From NCBI GenBank assembly GCA_016647705.1, contig CM028329.1:61955231-62019230 (forward strand): DNA of 64,000 nt. Reading direction: 5' to 3'. The notes below the pieces were generated by a model. It saw only the letters and a list, made by a program, of their open reading frames with translations. It was not told the origin of the DNA and did no database searches. The position numbers and the translations under genes were made by a program. Origin of the DNA: Eucommia ulmoides (taxonomy: Eukaryota; Streptophyta; Magnoliopsida; Garryales; Eucommiaceae). Shown in pieces: positions 1 to 16,401 of this stretch (the first letter of the stretch is position 1; each line of letters opens with the position of its first letter).

Positions 1-1596
1 TTACAGAGATATGCTGAAAAGATCAAACCCCAAAACATTACTACTCTTACGAGGTTGGACCATAACAGAGCCATTGTCCAAATCACAGAAAAGCTAAAAG
101 AAAACAATGTATCTGATAATGTTAAGAACGTCATCATCTGGGGGACTCACTCCCCAACGTTTCAGTACATTGATATCACCCATGCAATTGCCGGTGAAAA
201 AGAATTAGCTGTCTCCAGGCTTCTTGCCAAAGATCTTCCATGGTATATATATACACATACATATATGTGTGTGTGTTCTTAATGCGATTCATTGATCACC
301 ACCTTGTTGCAATTAGGTTGGAGAAGGAATTCATCAGTAATGTCCAACAGCGTGGAGCTGAGATTACTGGGCCAAGACAACGGTCACGGGGAGTGTCGGT
401 AGCAAAGCATCAATCATCGGCTTTGTCTGTGGCAAGTGCTGTCTGTCACCACATGCGTGATTGGGTCCAAGGAACTCCGAAGGTGCCTATTATATGTATT
501 TATAGCTAACGTTATTTATTTATTTATTTATGAGTTTATATTAATGTTCGGATTTTTTTATTTTTTTTACGTGCAGGGCAATTCATCATTATCGGGGCTT
601 TTGGGGTTTGTATCGAGGCAGGTTCGGACCAAATTTGACCTAAAAAATTACAAGATTTTTCGGACCGAACATGTCCCGACCTGTCCACCGAGTCTTACTT
701 CCCCTCTCAAATCATCCCGTTGTTAAAAACACAATATATAAATTGAAAAATAATCATTAAAATACCACAATATAATTTTTCATAAAATATAAAGAATAAA
801 TAGATGCAAGAACTTTAGGATTTTAGTTTTGCTTTATTAATTATGTGGGTGTGTAATTTATTATATTAATTCATTGGGTCAAATTAGATCTAAAAAAAAA
901 TAAGACCCTAGATTGTCCTTAACAATGAAATGCTTAAAGTTTAAGTTCCTAACCTAATCCACGGGCCTAAAATTTAAGCTCAAGCGTTAGAAAATAGACA
1001 GTAGGCCGAAAGTGGTGGTTGGGCTGCCAAACCCATGAACAACTCTAGCTACGGGCATTAATTTTTGCGAGCCATTATTCACTCATTATCACATTAATTA
1101 CAATAATTTTTTTTGAGAACTCCAATAATTCCGTTAGAAGTCCAAACACCACTACAATATCAAATTACACGATTTTTTTGATAAAATTTCAAGATTTCCT
1201 ACATAATATTGTGAGTGAGTAGTAGAGTGCATAAACAAGAATTTTAAATTTATAAGAATATTAAATGTTTAAGGATTACACGTGTATGATAAATGACAGG
1301 ACACATTCGTATCGATGGGTGTGTATATTGACGAGAGTTCTAAATGGCATTCATACGGTGTGCCACCTGGTCTGTTTTTCTCCATCCCAGTTACATGTTG
1401 CGATGGAAACTGGTGTCTTAAAGGTAAACATGTGTTAATTAATATTAAAAGTAGACTTATTAAGGTTTTAAATATAATTAATGTGTGTTTATGATCAACA
1501 GAACTACCAATTGATGAGAAGTTAAAGAAGAAGCTGGAGCCCATTGTTGAACACCTTACCGATGAGAAGAAATTGACTTTCTCCTGCATTGAATGA
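1..1596 (+). CDS. Cytosolic malate dehydrogenase-like gene, copy A, 3' part
   Basis: Resembles plant cytosolic NAD-malate dehydrogenase, which interconverts malate and oxaloacetate. The window opens in frame inside the fourth exon of the usual seven. Exons: <1-242, 317-482, 1300-1423, 1502-1596, all with GT-AG introns and continuous phase, ending at TGA 1594-1596. Visible family motifs are TRLDHNRA (catalytic Asp and a substrate Arg), WGTHS (catalytic His; Asn of the usual GNHSS is Thr), [17 protein letters not shown], and a C-terminal [12 protein letters not shown] stretch. There is a one-residue insertion (SPTFQY) relative to the usual SSTQY. No stop or frameshift appears in the visible part, so this is the only one of four copies that could be intact. 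Its NAD-binding and active-loop exons lie off the left edge, so activity cannot be judged. Confidence 0.88.
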
Positions 1597-1799
1597 ATTA
1601 AACACATGCTATCTACCAAAAAAAAGAATAAAACACATGCGTGCATGCACGCTCTTATTTTCATAATTTCCCTATGCATTAATGTTTTGTGTTATGAAAT
1701 AAAAGAAGTTATATTTGTATTTTCTTCTTGTCTTGCTTGAATGTAATATCCCTATTATGAAGGGTTAGAAAAAAAAATTATATTAATATATATTTTGTA

Positions 1800-3149
1800 G
1801 GGAATTTTATTATTTAGTCTTCATAAATTAGTGTATTGAGAAAATAATCCCCCAAATGCCTACATTAAGTTTTTAGTCTCCGTAGTCTTCTTAGAGTCTA
1901 ATCCTTGATTATTGCCCCTTATTTATGTTATATTTACAATTTATGCCATTCTATAAAATATACTAAAAGCATTCACATTCACATTTTTATTTTTGTTATT
2001 TTTTAGATATTTAGTACATATTTATACTAATTGTGTTGATATGAATATTCACATTTTCACCAAAACGCATCGAATATATACATTTATCAAAATACCAAAA
2101 ATACAACAATATGAACATTCACAATACACTGATATGAACATTCACAAAAAAAAAAAAAATAAATAAATAAAAAAAAAAATGAAACATTCACAGAAACAAA
2201 TCAAATCAAACAAAAAATAAAATCTAACCATATGAACATTCACATAAAAAAAAAAAATGAACATTCAAAAAAATAAAATAAAAAAATACAAAATCTAACC
2301 ACAATGAATATTCACTAATAATGAATATTCAATGATGAACAACCGCAACAAAACAACAACAAAAAAGATCTAATCTATTGCAAAACATTCACATAAAACA
2401 AAACAAACATGAACATTCACAAAAATCTAGATCTGGTATGTCAACAACGACCTTCAACCCTCAAATCTGAAGCAAATATGAGATATCAATATAGATCTAA
2501 AGATTTGGCAGCGACCTTCAACCCTCGAGATAACAAACATGAGCAAATCGACGATATCAATATAGATAACAAACATGAGCAAATCGACCCTCATAACTAA
2601 GATAACAAACATGAGCAAATCAACGATATCAATATAGATCTGGTAGCGACCTTTAACCCTCAGATCTGGAGCAAATCTGAGATAAGCTCTTGAATTTGAG
2701 CGAGAGAGACGAGTGTAGGAGCTTCGAAGCGTCGGCGGCGGCGATTTCGGCCGATGGTCTTCGTGCCTACACCGATGGTCTTCGTCTTTGTGACAATTTG
2801 GAGGCGTCGTCACTAGAATGGAAAGGGAGCCAGGTTAGCGGTGAGTTTGACGGCTAGATCGGCGGTGAGGGAAGGAGCTTGAAGAAGGCATGGGAGGCGG
2901 CGGTGGAAAAAATCCGAAGCACACCGCCGCCTGGAGAGAGGAGAGAGGAGGCGGCTGCAATTGGTTTTGGAAATTAGGGTTATATATATATATATATAAA
3001 AGGGTATAATTGTCCATTTTATTTTATTTTAATTTTGAAAAGGACTTTTCAATAAGAAAGTTTCCCAAAAGGATTAGAAAATAATTGTTTTCAAATAAAG
3101 GATAAGTGAGGAAAGAGAAAGCTAAAAAGGTCCAAATAATAAAAAATCC
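1800..3149. mobile_element. Non-autonomous Mutator-like element with 9-bp target duplication
   Basis: The termini are inverted and imperfect over about 18 bases: GGGAATTTTATTATTTAG at the left, and the complement of the right end reads GGATTTTTTATTATTTGG. It is flanked by a perfect 9-bp direct repeat TATTTTGTA (1791-1799 and 3150-3158), the target-duplication size of Mutator-like elements. An uninterrupted paralogous copy of the target lies at about 3880. The left half holds about ten repeats of the motif TGAAYATTCAC (2040-2430), then a GATATCAATATAGAT repeat block (2480-2640) and a GC-rich block (2690-2945). No transposase reading frame is visible. Confidence 0.8.
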
Positions 3150-3724
3150 TATTTTGTATTTGAATATTACACTTGACGCATAATTGATCTTTTAATTTTA
3201 TGTTTAATATATCTTTTAAAAACATAAAAAAAATATTGGAATGTCGCTTAAAAAAATAATTAAAAAAAACTATAACCTAAAAAATTATTAATGTTCATCA
3301 CTCATATTCATTTTAAAAATAATAAATTAATAAATAAATAAATTTCTAGAAGACTATTAATGTTCGTCACTCATATTTATTTTGAAAAATAATAAATAAA
3401 TTATATTAAATTCGATTACCCCTTCTTTATAGGTGTAAAAAAAAAAAAAAAATCTTTTAAATTTTTGTTATTAAAAAATATTAGTAGAAGTTGGTTCACA
3501 TTTTTTTTTAAATAAGACTTGTTAACAATTTTTTATTTGACTGGTTCTTAAAAAATTGTTTGGTTTTAAAATAGGACTTGTGAAAAAAGAAAAAAAAAAT
3601 CCTTAAAATTATACTGTTATCTTTTTATTATATTTTCAAAAATAAACAAGTCTTAAAATAAAATAGTGAGCACCAAGTCGAAATTAATGAACCAAAATGG
3701 TTTAGAAAATAAACAGTGTATTAT
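3150..3724. other. AT-rich 3' flank of MDH copy A, no gene seen
   Basis: Very AT-rich DNA continuing the 3' flank of copy A after the Mutator-like insertion. Runs of A and T and short local repeats (ATTAATGTTCRTCACTCATATT, twice near 3285 and 3355) are present. No reading frame resembles a known protein. Confidence 0.6.
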
Positions 3725-3950
3725 GCATGCATGGTCTTATTTTCATAATTTCCCTATGCATTAATGTTTTGGGTTAGGAAATTTAAAAAAAAAGAGGTTA
3801 TATTTGTTTTATCTTCTTGTCTTGTTTGAATGTAATATCCCTATTACGAAGGGTTAGAAAAAAAAAATTATGTTAATATATATTTTGTATTTGAATATTA
3901 CATTTGCATTAATTGATGTTTTAATTTTATATATTAGAATGTCACTTAAA
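3725..3950 (+). repeat. Second copy of the MDH 3' UTR region
   Basis: This stretch repeats the 3'-untranslated and flanking region of copy A (1640-1799 continued at 3159-3260), including the segments TTTCATAATTTCCCTATGCA and TGTAATATCCCTATTA. Here the sequence equivalent to 1791-3158 is continuous, so this unit lacks the Mutator-like element and acts as its empty site. Confidence 0.75.
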
Positions 3951-5144
3951 AAAATAAATTTCGAGAATAATTTTTTACGGATTAAATTATAATAAATTAG
4001 ATTAGATTAGATCGTACAATTGTGTTTATGTGACCAAAAGTGTATCACAAAGGTTTAGATATTTTTTACACTCGAAGTTTGATCCAAATTTTACTTTGGT
4101 CCCTAGAGTTTTAATTTGAATATATAATACCTTGATTTTATTTTTATTTTTTTGATAGGCAAAACTTTACCATGTAGACCACAAGACACTCCACGAACAC
4201 CCAATCCAAAATTTTACACCACGAAAACTAGGCACTCATAATACACTACAGGAGGGCTTCACAAGTGCCAACACACTGACATTTATCCATCTCGTGGGAC
4301 CTGAATCTATACCCTAACCAACAACATACACCACAATTGTACATACTGCCATCATTGTGCCATTGCCACCATAAGCCATGAACACACAAAACTATAAACA
4401 AACAAAACTATATCATATAAAAAAACACGCAAAGCAAGAATAACATTTTCAATGTCCTGTTTTGGAGAAGACCATTGAGGAATGTCTGGTCATTTTTTTG
4501 TTTTGAGTGCTCAAAAATGTCGTAGCTAGAAATGCACGCTCTTTGGCGACAACAAATACTCCATGTACGATGCCGCATAGGGTAACTCTCTTGCCTCCTA
4601 ATCCACTACAATACTAAGAACACCCAAGTAAGGTACTATGCCCCCTCAAGACACTACAAATGAAAGGCAAATTTGGCTCACAAAAACTCTTAGAAGCACC
4701 AACCAATGTCCCAAAATAACATAGGTAATCACAAAAACACATTGAAATTTTCAATCCTCCTACTATATAGTTCAAATTATTATCTTTGATGAGGAGAAAT
4801 CTGACTCAGGTCTAAATCATCGCCACGAGTCCACTAGCCGCGTGCCAGGAACTACAAAACATACTAATTCAAAATTTAATTAAGAGGTCGAACTTAATTA
4901 ATTAACCCTTCTTGGATCAAAGTCGGACTATCCAATTCTATTTTGGATTTTTACACGTACATCTAGCCTTCCACCCTTAATTTTTGTGCCCCAAAAAACT
5001 CATACATAATTTTAGTACATAACATGAAATTGCAGCAAAACTTACGAATCATAGTATGTTACCGAAGACATTCTCCAATCTAGATTAATTAGTATTATTT
5101 GATCATATATAAAAAACACACATATAGATATATATTGATATACA
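3951..5144. other. Intergenic DNA between MDH copy A and beta-glucosidase
   Basis: 3951-4150 is AT-rich. 4160-4860 has more balanced composition, with many short CAC/ACA-rich words and no long reading frame; I do not recognise it. 4870-5140 is the 3' flank and probable 3' UTR of the minus-strand beta-glucosidase gene. Confidence 0.45.
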
Positions 5145-8771
<3,627 letters not shown>

Positions 8772-8832
8772 ACTAAATCAATAATGTAATAGCTCTTTAA
8801 GTATATCGTTAATGAAGCCCCGAGTTCCCTGG

Positions 8833-8840
8833 TATTTATA
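8833..8840 (-). promoter_or_regulatory. Probable TATA box of the beta-glucosidase gene
   Basis: Minus-strand TATAAATA about 60 bases upstream of the start codon at 8771. The same promoter sequence recurs at 26721-26730 without a gene behind it. Confidence 0.6.
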
Positions 8841-8841
8841 G

Positions 8842-9129
8842 TTACAGAAAAGGTTGTTCTATGAACCAAGAGGATGATGAACCAGAGCCGCCTTAAACAT
8901 TAAACATGATCCAAGTTTTGCGGTGAAATTAAGAGTTAGAGTACCAGCTAGTTATGACGCATGCACATATCCTAACTAGGGTTTACTAAATATTAATATG
9001 GTAAGTGCTATGGGAGTCAAACTTATTATGAATTCACCATTACGATGCAACCACTTATATTAATTAATTGGTTCCCATCCTATCCATCCTCGTACTCTAC
9101 TATTGTTATCCTAATCTCAGTTAATTGTA
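8842..9129. other. Upstream region of beta-glucosidase
   Basis: Presumed promoter-proximal DNA of the minus-strand beta-glucosidase gene. No reading frame or recognisable element is visible. Confidence 0.4.
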
Positions 9130-9690
9130 GGGATGACGACAATTTATTTTTAAGTTAGTTTCACTAGAAATAAAAAACAAAATCGTTAAATATATACAAA
9201 ATTCAAAAACTAAAACCAAAACAATTGATTTTTAAGAAAACAGTTGAACCGTTTAATTTTATGCAAAACCAAAACCAATTTAAATCGCGAAACCATTATG
9301 GTTTTTTAAATTTTATGTAAAACTAAAATTAAAACCCTAAACCGTGAAACCTTGAATCATTATTTTTTATATATAAATAAAAAATTACTAAAATATCCAA
9401 AAAAAAATTATGAAAACCATAAAAGTCCAATTAACCCTATAATACATATACACTAGGGGTCAAAATATGAATAAAAAAAAAAAGGATAATATATGATAAA
9501 AATATATCTAAAATATTGGTTATGCGATTCGGTTACGCGGTTCTGTTACATGATTCAGTTGTACTATTAATATCCAAAAATCAAAATCATAACCGCTTTA
9601 GTTTTCAATTTCAAAACCAAAACTATTTAATCGGTTTCAAAATCGAACTGTTTGATTTGGTTTGGCTCGGTTAGCCGTTGATTCGGATTA
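9130..9690 (-). repeat. Dispersed AACCG-rich repeat, copy 1 (inverted orientation)
   Basis: Consists of degenerate AAACCAAAACCG and CGGTTT words bounded by GGGATGAC. It is the same kind of sequence as 31120-31490 and 56160-56390, but in the opposite orientation. No coding potential is seen. Confidence 0.55.
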
Positions 9691-11690
9691 GTTAAGTGGG
9701 TTTATTTATTAATTTTGTCAGTGATGGGCTGGCAAGTGTTGGATCGATCACCATCTCTCATATATTTGCTAAATAAATAAACAAAACAACGTTGACTATT
9801 AATATCGCGATTCTGTGTAGAGAGAGTTGGGCTCAAAACGAAGCATTTAAAAGGGCCACTCTCTTGCATGTTCATTTTCTTAAGCTTATTATATATAAAT
9901 GATATATAAAACTATAGGTAGTGCTAAATAAGTGGTTAATAATGAAATTAATTCATTCTTTTATTAAGCACCTACATGACTTGACTATTGACTTCGTTTA
10001 CGGCCACATGGTTGTGTAAATACTAGTGAAGAAAAAAAAGGGTCAATTTAATATAAGGCTTGGAATAAATAAATCAAAAATACTCCTAGTTGTTGTTATT
10101 GTTCTTTTTTTATTTCATATTTATGATTCCTTTTTTGTTTCATTCAATTTCACTGATTTTTTTAATCATAAATAAAAATGAAAAAAAATAAAAATTAAAT
10201 GAATTTTCATTTTAGAGTTAGATTTATTATTTTAATTTAGCTTAAATATGTCTATTTTTTTTTTTTATTTATTATTATTATTATTATTATTTTTAGTATT
10301 ATTTCTTTTTTTTTTTTTGCAATCTTTTTATACACTATCGGTTTCTACAATTTTATTTACGAGGTAATAAATCATTCGGTGGTAGATTCATATTTTTTAT
10401 TTATTAGGGATGATATTCTAAATTCTTTTGTTATTCAATTTTACATTTTTAATTATATATTTTTGTTTATTTTATTGTGACTTTGTTTTAAGACTAACAT
10501 GTCAAAAAGGAGAAAAGGTTAAAAAATTGTAAAATAAATAACATAGAATTTGTAAGATAACTACACAGATACATACAATTTGGTAGCAATTTTTTTTTAA
10601 AAAAAAATAATAATTATAAGTTAAATATATAAAATTGTAAGGAGAAAAACTCAAATCTTAAGAGTTCTTTTTGCTATTTGTAAAAAAAGGTATCAAATTA
10701 AATATAAAATGTATGAAATATAACACTATTTCAAATCTCAGCGAAAACTTTGAAGAGCAACACATAATTTATTAAATTAATAATTTTTAAAAAAAAAATA
10801 ATGTTCATTGAAGCACAAAATTAATATTTTTTATTATATATCATTTACCTCTCCTGTCATTTTAGAAATTCCACCTGTCATTTAGAAAATACGGATCGTT
10901 TCCTTCAACCATTTAAAAAAAAAAAAAGACATGAATGCCCTTCTCCTATTTCAAAAATATATTTTTTTATTCTTTTATTTAAAAAATAAATAAAAATCAT
11001 TAACAACCTTATTTTAGAAAAAAATATTTTTTATCCCTAATTTTTTAAACAATTATATTTACCTCCCACCGCAACCGCCACCAGCCTTGCCGGAATCCTA
11101 TTCTCCTTCTTCTTCCTCCTTCTCCTTCCCCTCTCTCTCTCTGCATCGCATCGCGGTGACGAATCTGCGCTCACTGGCGCATATTTGGCACAGATATGTG
11201 TTCGCGAGCACGGATCCAAGCAGATCTAGGGAGGGAGAGGGAGAGAGAGATTGAGCTGCAAAAGGAGGAGGAGGAAGAAGAGGAAGGAGGATGGTTGTTC
11301 TGGTGGGGTAGTTTTTTTTAATTTTTAAAAATAAAGGGATAAAAAATTATATTTTTTTCAAAATACTGATGTTAGCGTAAAAATATAAGGGAGATCTATA
11401 AATATAAAAAAAAATAAAAGGATATTTATGCAATCTAATTTTAATTATTTAAATATTTTAAAATTGTTACTACCATGAAATTTTTATTAATTTTTAATTC
11501 AGAGGAGAATTAAATGGTGTTTGCCAAAATTATAATAAGAAGTGATCATTATTTTTCAAATGAGATATAGAGATTTGTGGTTTGGGAGAACATGGAGGAT
11601 GGACGTGATAACACCCTTTTTACTATCTATGTTGAAGGTGTGGCTAACTAGGTGACCCAAGTTAAATAGTAACTTTCATTGATAATGGAT
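9691..11690. other. Intergenic AT-rich DNA with one GC-rich block
   Basis: 9700-9780 resembles the repeat units at 27765 and 28450 (TTAGTGATGGGTGAGTG-like words). 9800-11030 is strongly AT-rich with homopolymer runs. 11055-11300 is a GC-rich, CT- or GA-biased block with no convincing protein, possibly the core of an unidentified non-autonomous element spanning about 10850-11520. 11550-11700 is the upstream region of MDH copy B. Confidence 0.4.
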
Positions 11691-11700
11691 CTCGCCCAGC

Positions 11701-11708
11701 TATAAATA
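11701..11708 (+). promoter_or_regulatory. TATA box of MDH copy B
   Basis: TATAAATA, preceded by GGATCTCGC as in copies C and D, about 120 bases before the start codon at 11827. Confidence 0.65.
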
Positions 11709-11826
11709 TATGTCGAGTGTTATGAAGCTTCAACTACCCCAAGATAAGCCTTTTCAGTTCTCATCCTTTCTGAACCCATTCTTGACATATCGTTCTTCTT
11801 TGTTGTTTAATTGTTTCCTACCTACA

Positions 11827-11895
11827 ATGGCTCAAAACCCAGTTCGTGTTCTTCTTACCGAGGCAGCAGGTAACAAACTTAAACACATATATATC

Positions 11896-11964
<69 letters not shown>

Positions 11965-14012
11965 AAGACTGTTTCTCCGGTTGTCATTGTGATAAATCTG
12001 CGAAACTGAATTGATTGTTTATAAGAGAAAAGAGAGAGTTTGGTGTACGCTGTAAATCTAAGTGATTTGGTGATAAAAATGGTGAGTGATTGCAGGAGAA
12101 ATCGCGTATGCACTTGCTCCCATGATTGCCAGTGGAATGATGTTGGGCAGTGATCAACCTATCATCCTTCATTTGCACGATACTATAGCTGCTGAGGATG
12201 TCCTGGATTCCCTCAAATTTGAGCTCATGGATGCTTCACTTCCTCTCCTTAAAGATACCTTCTAGCTAGGTTAAGAAAAAATATTCTGTGTGTGTGTGTG
12301 TGTGGCGTATTTGTCGGGATGATCAGGAGTTGTTGCCACAACAAATATCGACGACGCGACTACGCCGTGATGCTGAGTGAGTTCCCTGCGACCAAGGGCA
12401 TGGACGGAAATGGTCTCGTTTCAAGGAACGTCAATATTTACATATCCTACGGCGTTGCCCTTCACAGATTTGCTCATCAAGACTGCAAGGTTATATTTAG
12501 ATTCCGTTTTCATCACATCCTTAAATTAAAATTATCTTGGTTATAATGTTGTTTCCCCATGTTGGTTAATGTTGTTTCCCCATGTAGATAGTAGTTGTCG
12601 GAAGCTCGGCAAACACAAATGCCTTGGTCTTGCATAGATATGCTGTAAATATCAAACCCCAAAACATTACAACTCTTACGAGGTTGGACCATAACAGAGC
12701 CATTGTCCCAATCACAGAAAAGCTAAAAGAAGACAACATCGTATCTGATGATGTTAAGAATATCATCATCTGGGGGACTCACTCTTCAACGTTTCAGTAC
12801 ATTGATATCACCCATGCAACTGCTATGCTCAACCATCAAAAAGTCGCTATCTCGCGCCTTCTTGCCAATGATCTTCAATGGTATGTACGTATACATATAT
12901 TTTTATATATATTTTCTTACTGTGATTCTTCCTCATTGATTGCCACCTTGACGCAATTAGGTTGGAGAAGGAATTCATCAGTAATGTCCAACAACGTGGA
13001 GCGGCGATTACTGAACCAAGACAACGGTCACGGGGAGTGTCGGTAACAAAGCATCAGTCATCGGCATTGTCTGTGGCGAGTGCTGTCTGTCACCACATTA
13101 GTGATTGGGTCCGAGGAACTCCGCAGGTGTATATATATATATAGCTAGCGTTATTAATTTGTGAGTTTATATTAATGTTAGTTTTTGTTTTTAGTAATTA
13201 TACTATTTTATTCGTCTGTAAATTATTATATTAATGGATAGGGCTGACTAATCTAAAAATTAAAGGTACACCCTAGCCCGATCTTAGGAATGACAACGCC
13301 TAAAGTTTAAGGTCCTAACCTAACCCATGGATCTAAAATTTAAGCTCAAACTTTACAAAATAGACAGTAGGCCAGAAGTTTTGGACGAGCCTCTAGACCC
13401 ATGAACAACTCTAGCTACAAACCTTAATTCTTGCAAGCATATTCTCTCATGATTACACTCGTTACAATAACCTTTTGAGAAATCTAGTGATTTTGTCAGA
13501 AGTCCAAACATCACTACAGTATCAAATTACATGATTTTAGATTTCTGATAAAATTTCAAGACTTCTCACATCATTTCTGCTAGTGAGTAGTAGAGTGCAT
13601 GCACATATGAATTTTAAATTTATGAACTATTCACTAAAAATTCTTAATGTTTAAGGATAAAACGTGTATATGATAAATGACAGGACACGTATGTATCCAT
13701 GGGTGTATATATTGACGGGAGTTCTAAATGGATTTCATATGGTGTGCCACCTGGCATCTTTTTCTCCATCCCAGTTACATGTTGCAGAGGAAATTGGTGT
13801 CTTAAAGGTAAACATGTGTTGATTAATCTTAAAAATAGACTTAAAACTTTTTATTAAGGTTTTAAATATAATTAAATATCCAATTAATGCGTACATATGT
13901 GTGTGTTTATGATCAACAGATCTACCAATTGATGAGGAGTTAAAGAAGAGGCTGGAGCCCATTGTTAAACACCTCACCGATGAAAAGAAAATGGCTCTCT
14001 CCTGCATTGAAA
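11827..14012 (+). pseudogene. Malate dehydrogenase-like pseudogene, copy B
   Basis: All seven exons of a cytosolic MDH-type gene can be traced: 11827-11869, 12096-12254, 12327-12489, 12588-12880, 12961-13126, 13684-13807, 13920-14012. The start is supported by MAQNPVRVLLTEAAG, matching the family N-terminus. Defects: the exon 2 donor reads AAAG|AT where copies C and D have AAAG|GT; a deletion of about 13 bases in exon 3 (near 12350) shifts the frame to a TGA; and the normal stop is lost, so the frame runs on to about 14143. The NAD-binding motif reads EAAGEIA instead of GAAGQIG. The active-loop segment reads SEFPATKGMDGNG where active enzymes have FPR and MER, so both substrate arginines are replaced. 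Asp and His of the catalytic pair remain (RLDHNRA, WGTHS). Confidence 0.85.
11887..11961. repeat. (AT)n(AG)n microsatellite in MDH-B intron 1
   Basis: AT run passing into about twenty AG units in the first intron. Copies C and D carry different microsatellites at the corresponding place. Confidence 0.95.
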
Positions 14013-15029
14013 AAAACACATGCATGCATGCTCTTATTTTCATAATTTCCCCGTGCAATAATGTTTTGTGCTATGAAATAATAATAATAAAAAAGTTATA
14101 TTTGTATTTCCTTCTAGTCTTGCTTGAATGTAATATACCTACTTAAAAAAAAATTATATTAATATATAGTTTTTGTTTGAATATTACATTTAATATGTTT
14201 TTTAAAATGTAGCAAAAATATATTCGCCACGGAAAATAAAAATAAATTGCAACCTATTAAACTATTAATATCCATCACTCATATTTATTTTAAAAAAATA
14301 ATAGATAAATAAATAAATAAGTTCCTCGAAGGAATTTTTTAACCATTAAATTATATATTAAATAAGATTAGATATCAAAGTGTATTAGTTTAGATTAAAT
14401 TTCACACTACGTATAATAATTGTGTTCTATTACAAGTTTTTTTTTTTTTTTTTTTTTTTTTATGTGACCAAAAGTGTATATCAAAATCTTACTTTGGTCC
14501 CTAGAGTTTTGAATATATAACACCTTGAAATTTTTTAATCATCCTACTATAGTCCAATTTTCGACAGAAAACAATCATTTACTATGAAATTGACTGGTTT
14601 TAAAAAGTTTTATGGGCAATATAAGCCTCCTTTCTCTTTTTCCTACAAATACACAGAAATATTCATATAACATACTATATATATTTGTAAAAATGTTGTA
14701 AGGGAAAAAAATTATTTTTAGAAGGGATTAAAAATACCCACAAATCCCCTTAAAAACAATTTGGTGCACAGTAGCAGACTACTTATCAAGCAAAATTGTA
14801 ATGGAGTTATTGATTTGGATTGAAGTAAACACTTTTGGAATTTCAAGGCATTATTTGTTCAAATTACAACTATAGAGACCAAAATGAAATAATGGTCAAA
14901 TTTGAGGAGTGCAAAGTGTCAAAACTATAGATTTCATCCCTCCCCCTATATAGATTTCACTAGATCTCTTTTAGCACGATCATCTCTGAGAAATGCATAT
15001 CACAAACGGTTGTGAGGTAACCGGCGTTA
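14013..15029. other. 3' flank of MDH-B, AT-rich
   Basis: Continues the MDH-family 3' UTR to about 14200, then AT-rich DNA with a 24-base T run at 14438-14461. 14960-15029 may contain strongly decayed copia sequence leading into the next feature. No gene is seen. Confidence 0.5.
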
Positions 15030-15693
15030 GAAAAGGAAATCTTCAATTTACTTTCACCTAACCAGATATTGCCTACGTTGTTCATGATGTTGCTCAGTTC
15101 ATGAGCCAACCTTCGACGCGCCACCTTATAGCCGCCAAACAAATTCTTCGATACTTAAAAGGGACTTTGAATTTTGGCCTTTCTTTTTAGCGTAGTGCTA
15201 CCCCCTTGACCCTTAAGGCTTATTTTGATGTTGATTAGGCAGGTTGCCCTTACTTCCATCGCTCTATCACTCGCTTCTGTGTTTTCTTGGGCTTCAATTT
15301 GATCTCTTGGACTGCCAAGAAACAATTCACTGTTTCTCCATCAATCGCCAAAATTGAGTACTGATCCCTTGCCCATATTTGTGCTGAATCCACATGGATA
15401 CTTCATCTGCTCCAGGAGTTACAAATTCCCATATCCACGCCTATCACCTTACTTTGTAATAATCTCAACACTAAACATACAGCCTCATATCCAGTGTTCT
15501 ACGCTCATACAAAGCATATTGAACTGTATTATCACTTGATATGGAAACGCATTCTTACTAGCACACACCGCTTTCAATTTGTTTTGTCTACTGACCAACT
15601 TGCAGACATATTCACCAAGGAATTTCACAAGATACGTTTTTATCTTCTACGAATCAACCTCGTCTCTCCAGGCAAGCCGAGTTTGCAGAGGAG
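15030..15693 (+). pseudogene. Ty1/copia polyprotein 3' fragment (end of RT, RNase H)
   Basis: Conceptual translation shows copia end-of-RT and RNase H motifs in order: PDIAYVVHDVAQFM, QILRYLKGTL, FLGFNLISWTAKKQ, TKHIELYYH and DQLADIFTKEF. Several in-frame stops replace expected residues (for example at AEYRSLA-like and SDADWAG-like positions). Only the last part of the polyprotein is present, so this is a 5'-truncated remnant leading into an LTR. Confidence 0.8.
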
Positions 15694-15873
15694 TATTAAA
15701 CCTCTCTTTATTAGTCTTTATTCTACAGTTACAAATCTGTAGTCTTTATTTTACTGTTACAAAATATATAACATTATTGTAATCATTTTATATTAATTTA
15801 GGTATTTAGGAACAGTTACAAAATCTGTAATCTTGTATAAATAAGATTATTATATTGAATCTTACTTCTTACA
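15694..15873 (+). mobile_element. 3' LTR remnant of the copia fragment
   Basis: Follows a purine-rich GCAGAGGAG tract at the end of the copia RNase H region, starts TATTAAACC (TG changed to TA) and ends near CTTACTTCTTACA. It contains a TATAAATAAG box. The exact right boundary is uncertain because no target duplication was found. Confidence 0.55.
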
Positions 15874-16401
15874 ACACTTACCTGTTTAAAGACCGAAAGT
15901 GTAGTTAAGAAATGCAAAAGCAATTATGAAAACCTTGGCTTCCGAAACATGCACCAAACAAGTCCTGAGTAGTTCTTTTCCTACTTCTGCAGCAAATAGA
16001 TAAGGAGCAAATGTGAATGAATAATTTGCCTGCCTGGGCATTGTTGGACAAGTACGAGTGGCCCTCTGGTTATTCTGTTCGTTTCGGCCTCAACTTCGTA
16101 GACTACAAAGATGGATTGAAAAGATACCCAAAACTATCGGCACAATGATTCCGAAAATTCCTTCAAAAATAGAAATAAGAGGAAAGCATCAACACTCTTT
16201 TAAGAATTTGTAAGTGGACTTGCGAACTGATCATAAATCTTTATTTTCCATAAAATTATCTCTCGTTAGCTACAGCACGAGTAAATTAAAAAGAGCAGAG
16301 TTTAATTCCAAACACTCAAATATGCCTCTCATAATTATTATGCTTAATCGATTAAAACATCTGGTATCAGACATTAAGACTCAAAACACGAAACTTGGTC
16401 T
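15874..16401. other. Downstream region of the lipoxygenase gene
   Basis: No gene seen. On the minus strand an AATAAA polyadenylation signal lies at 16240-16245, about 157 bases past the lipoxygenase stop codon. Confidence 0.45.

Noticed and set aside
12251-12330. A possible AT-AC (U12-type) intron at the MDH-B exon 2 boundary, because the donor reads ATACCTTC
   Set aside because: The acceptor is an ordinary CAG with no U12-like branch motif, copies C and D have GT here, and a downstream frameshift already breaks the gene. Donor loss is simpler.
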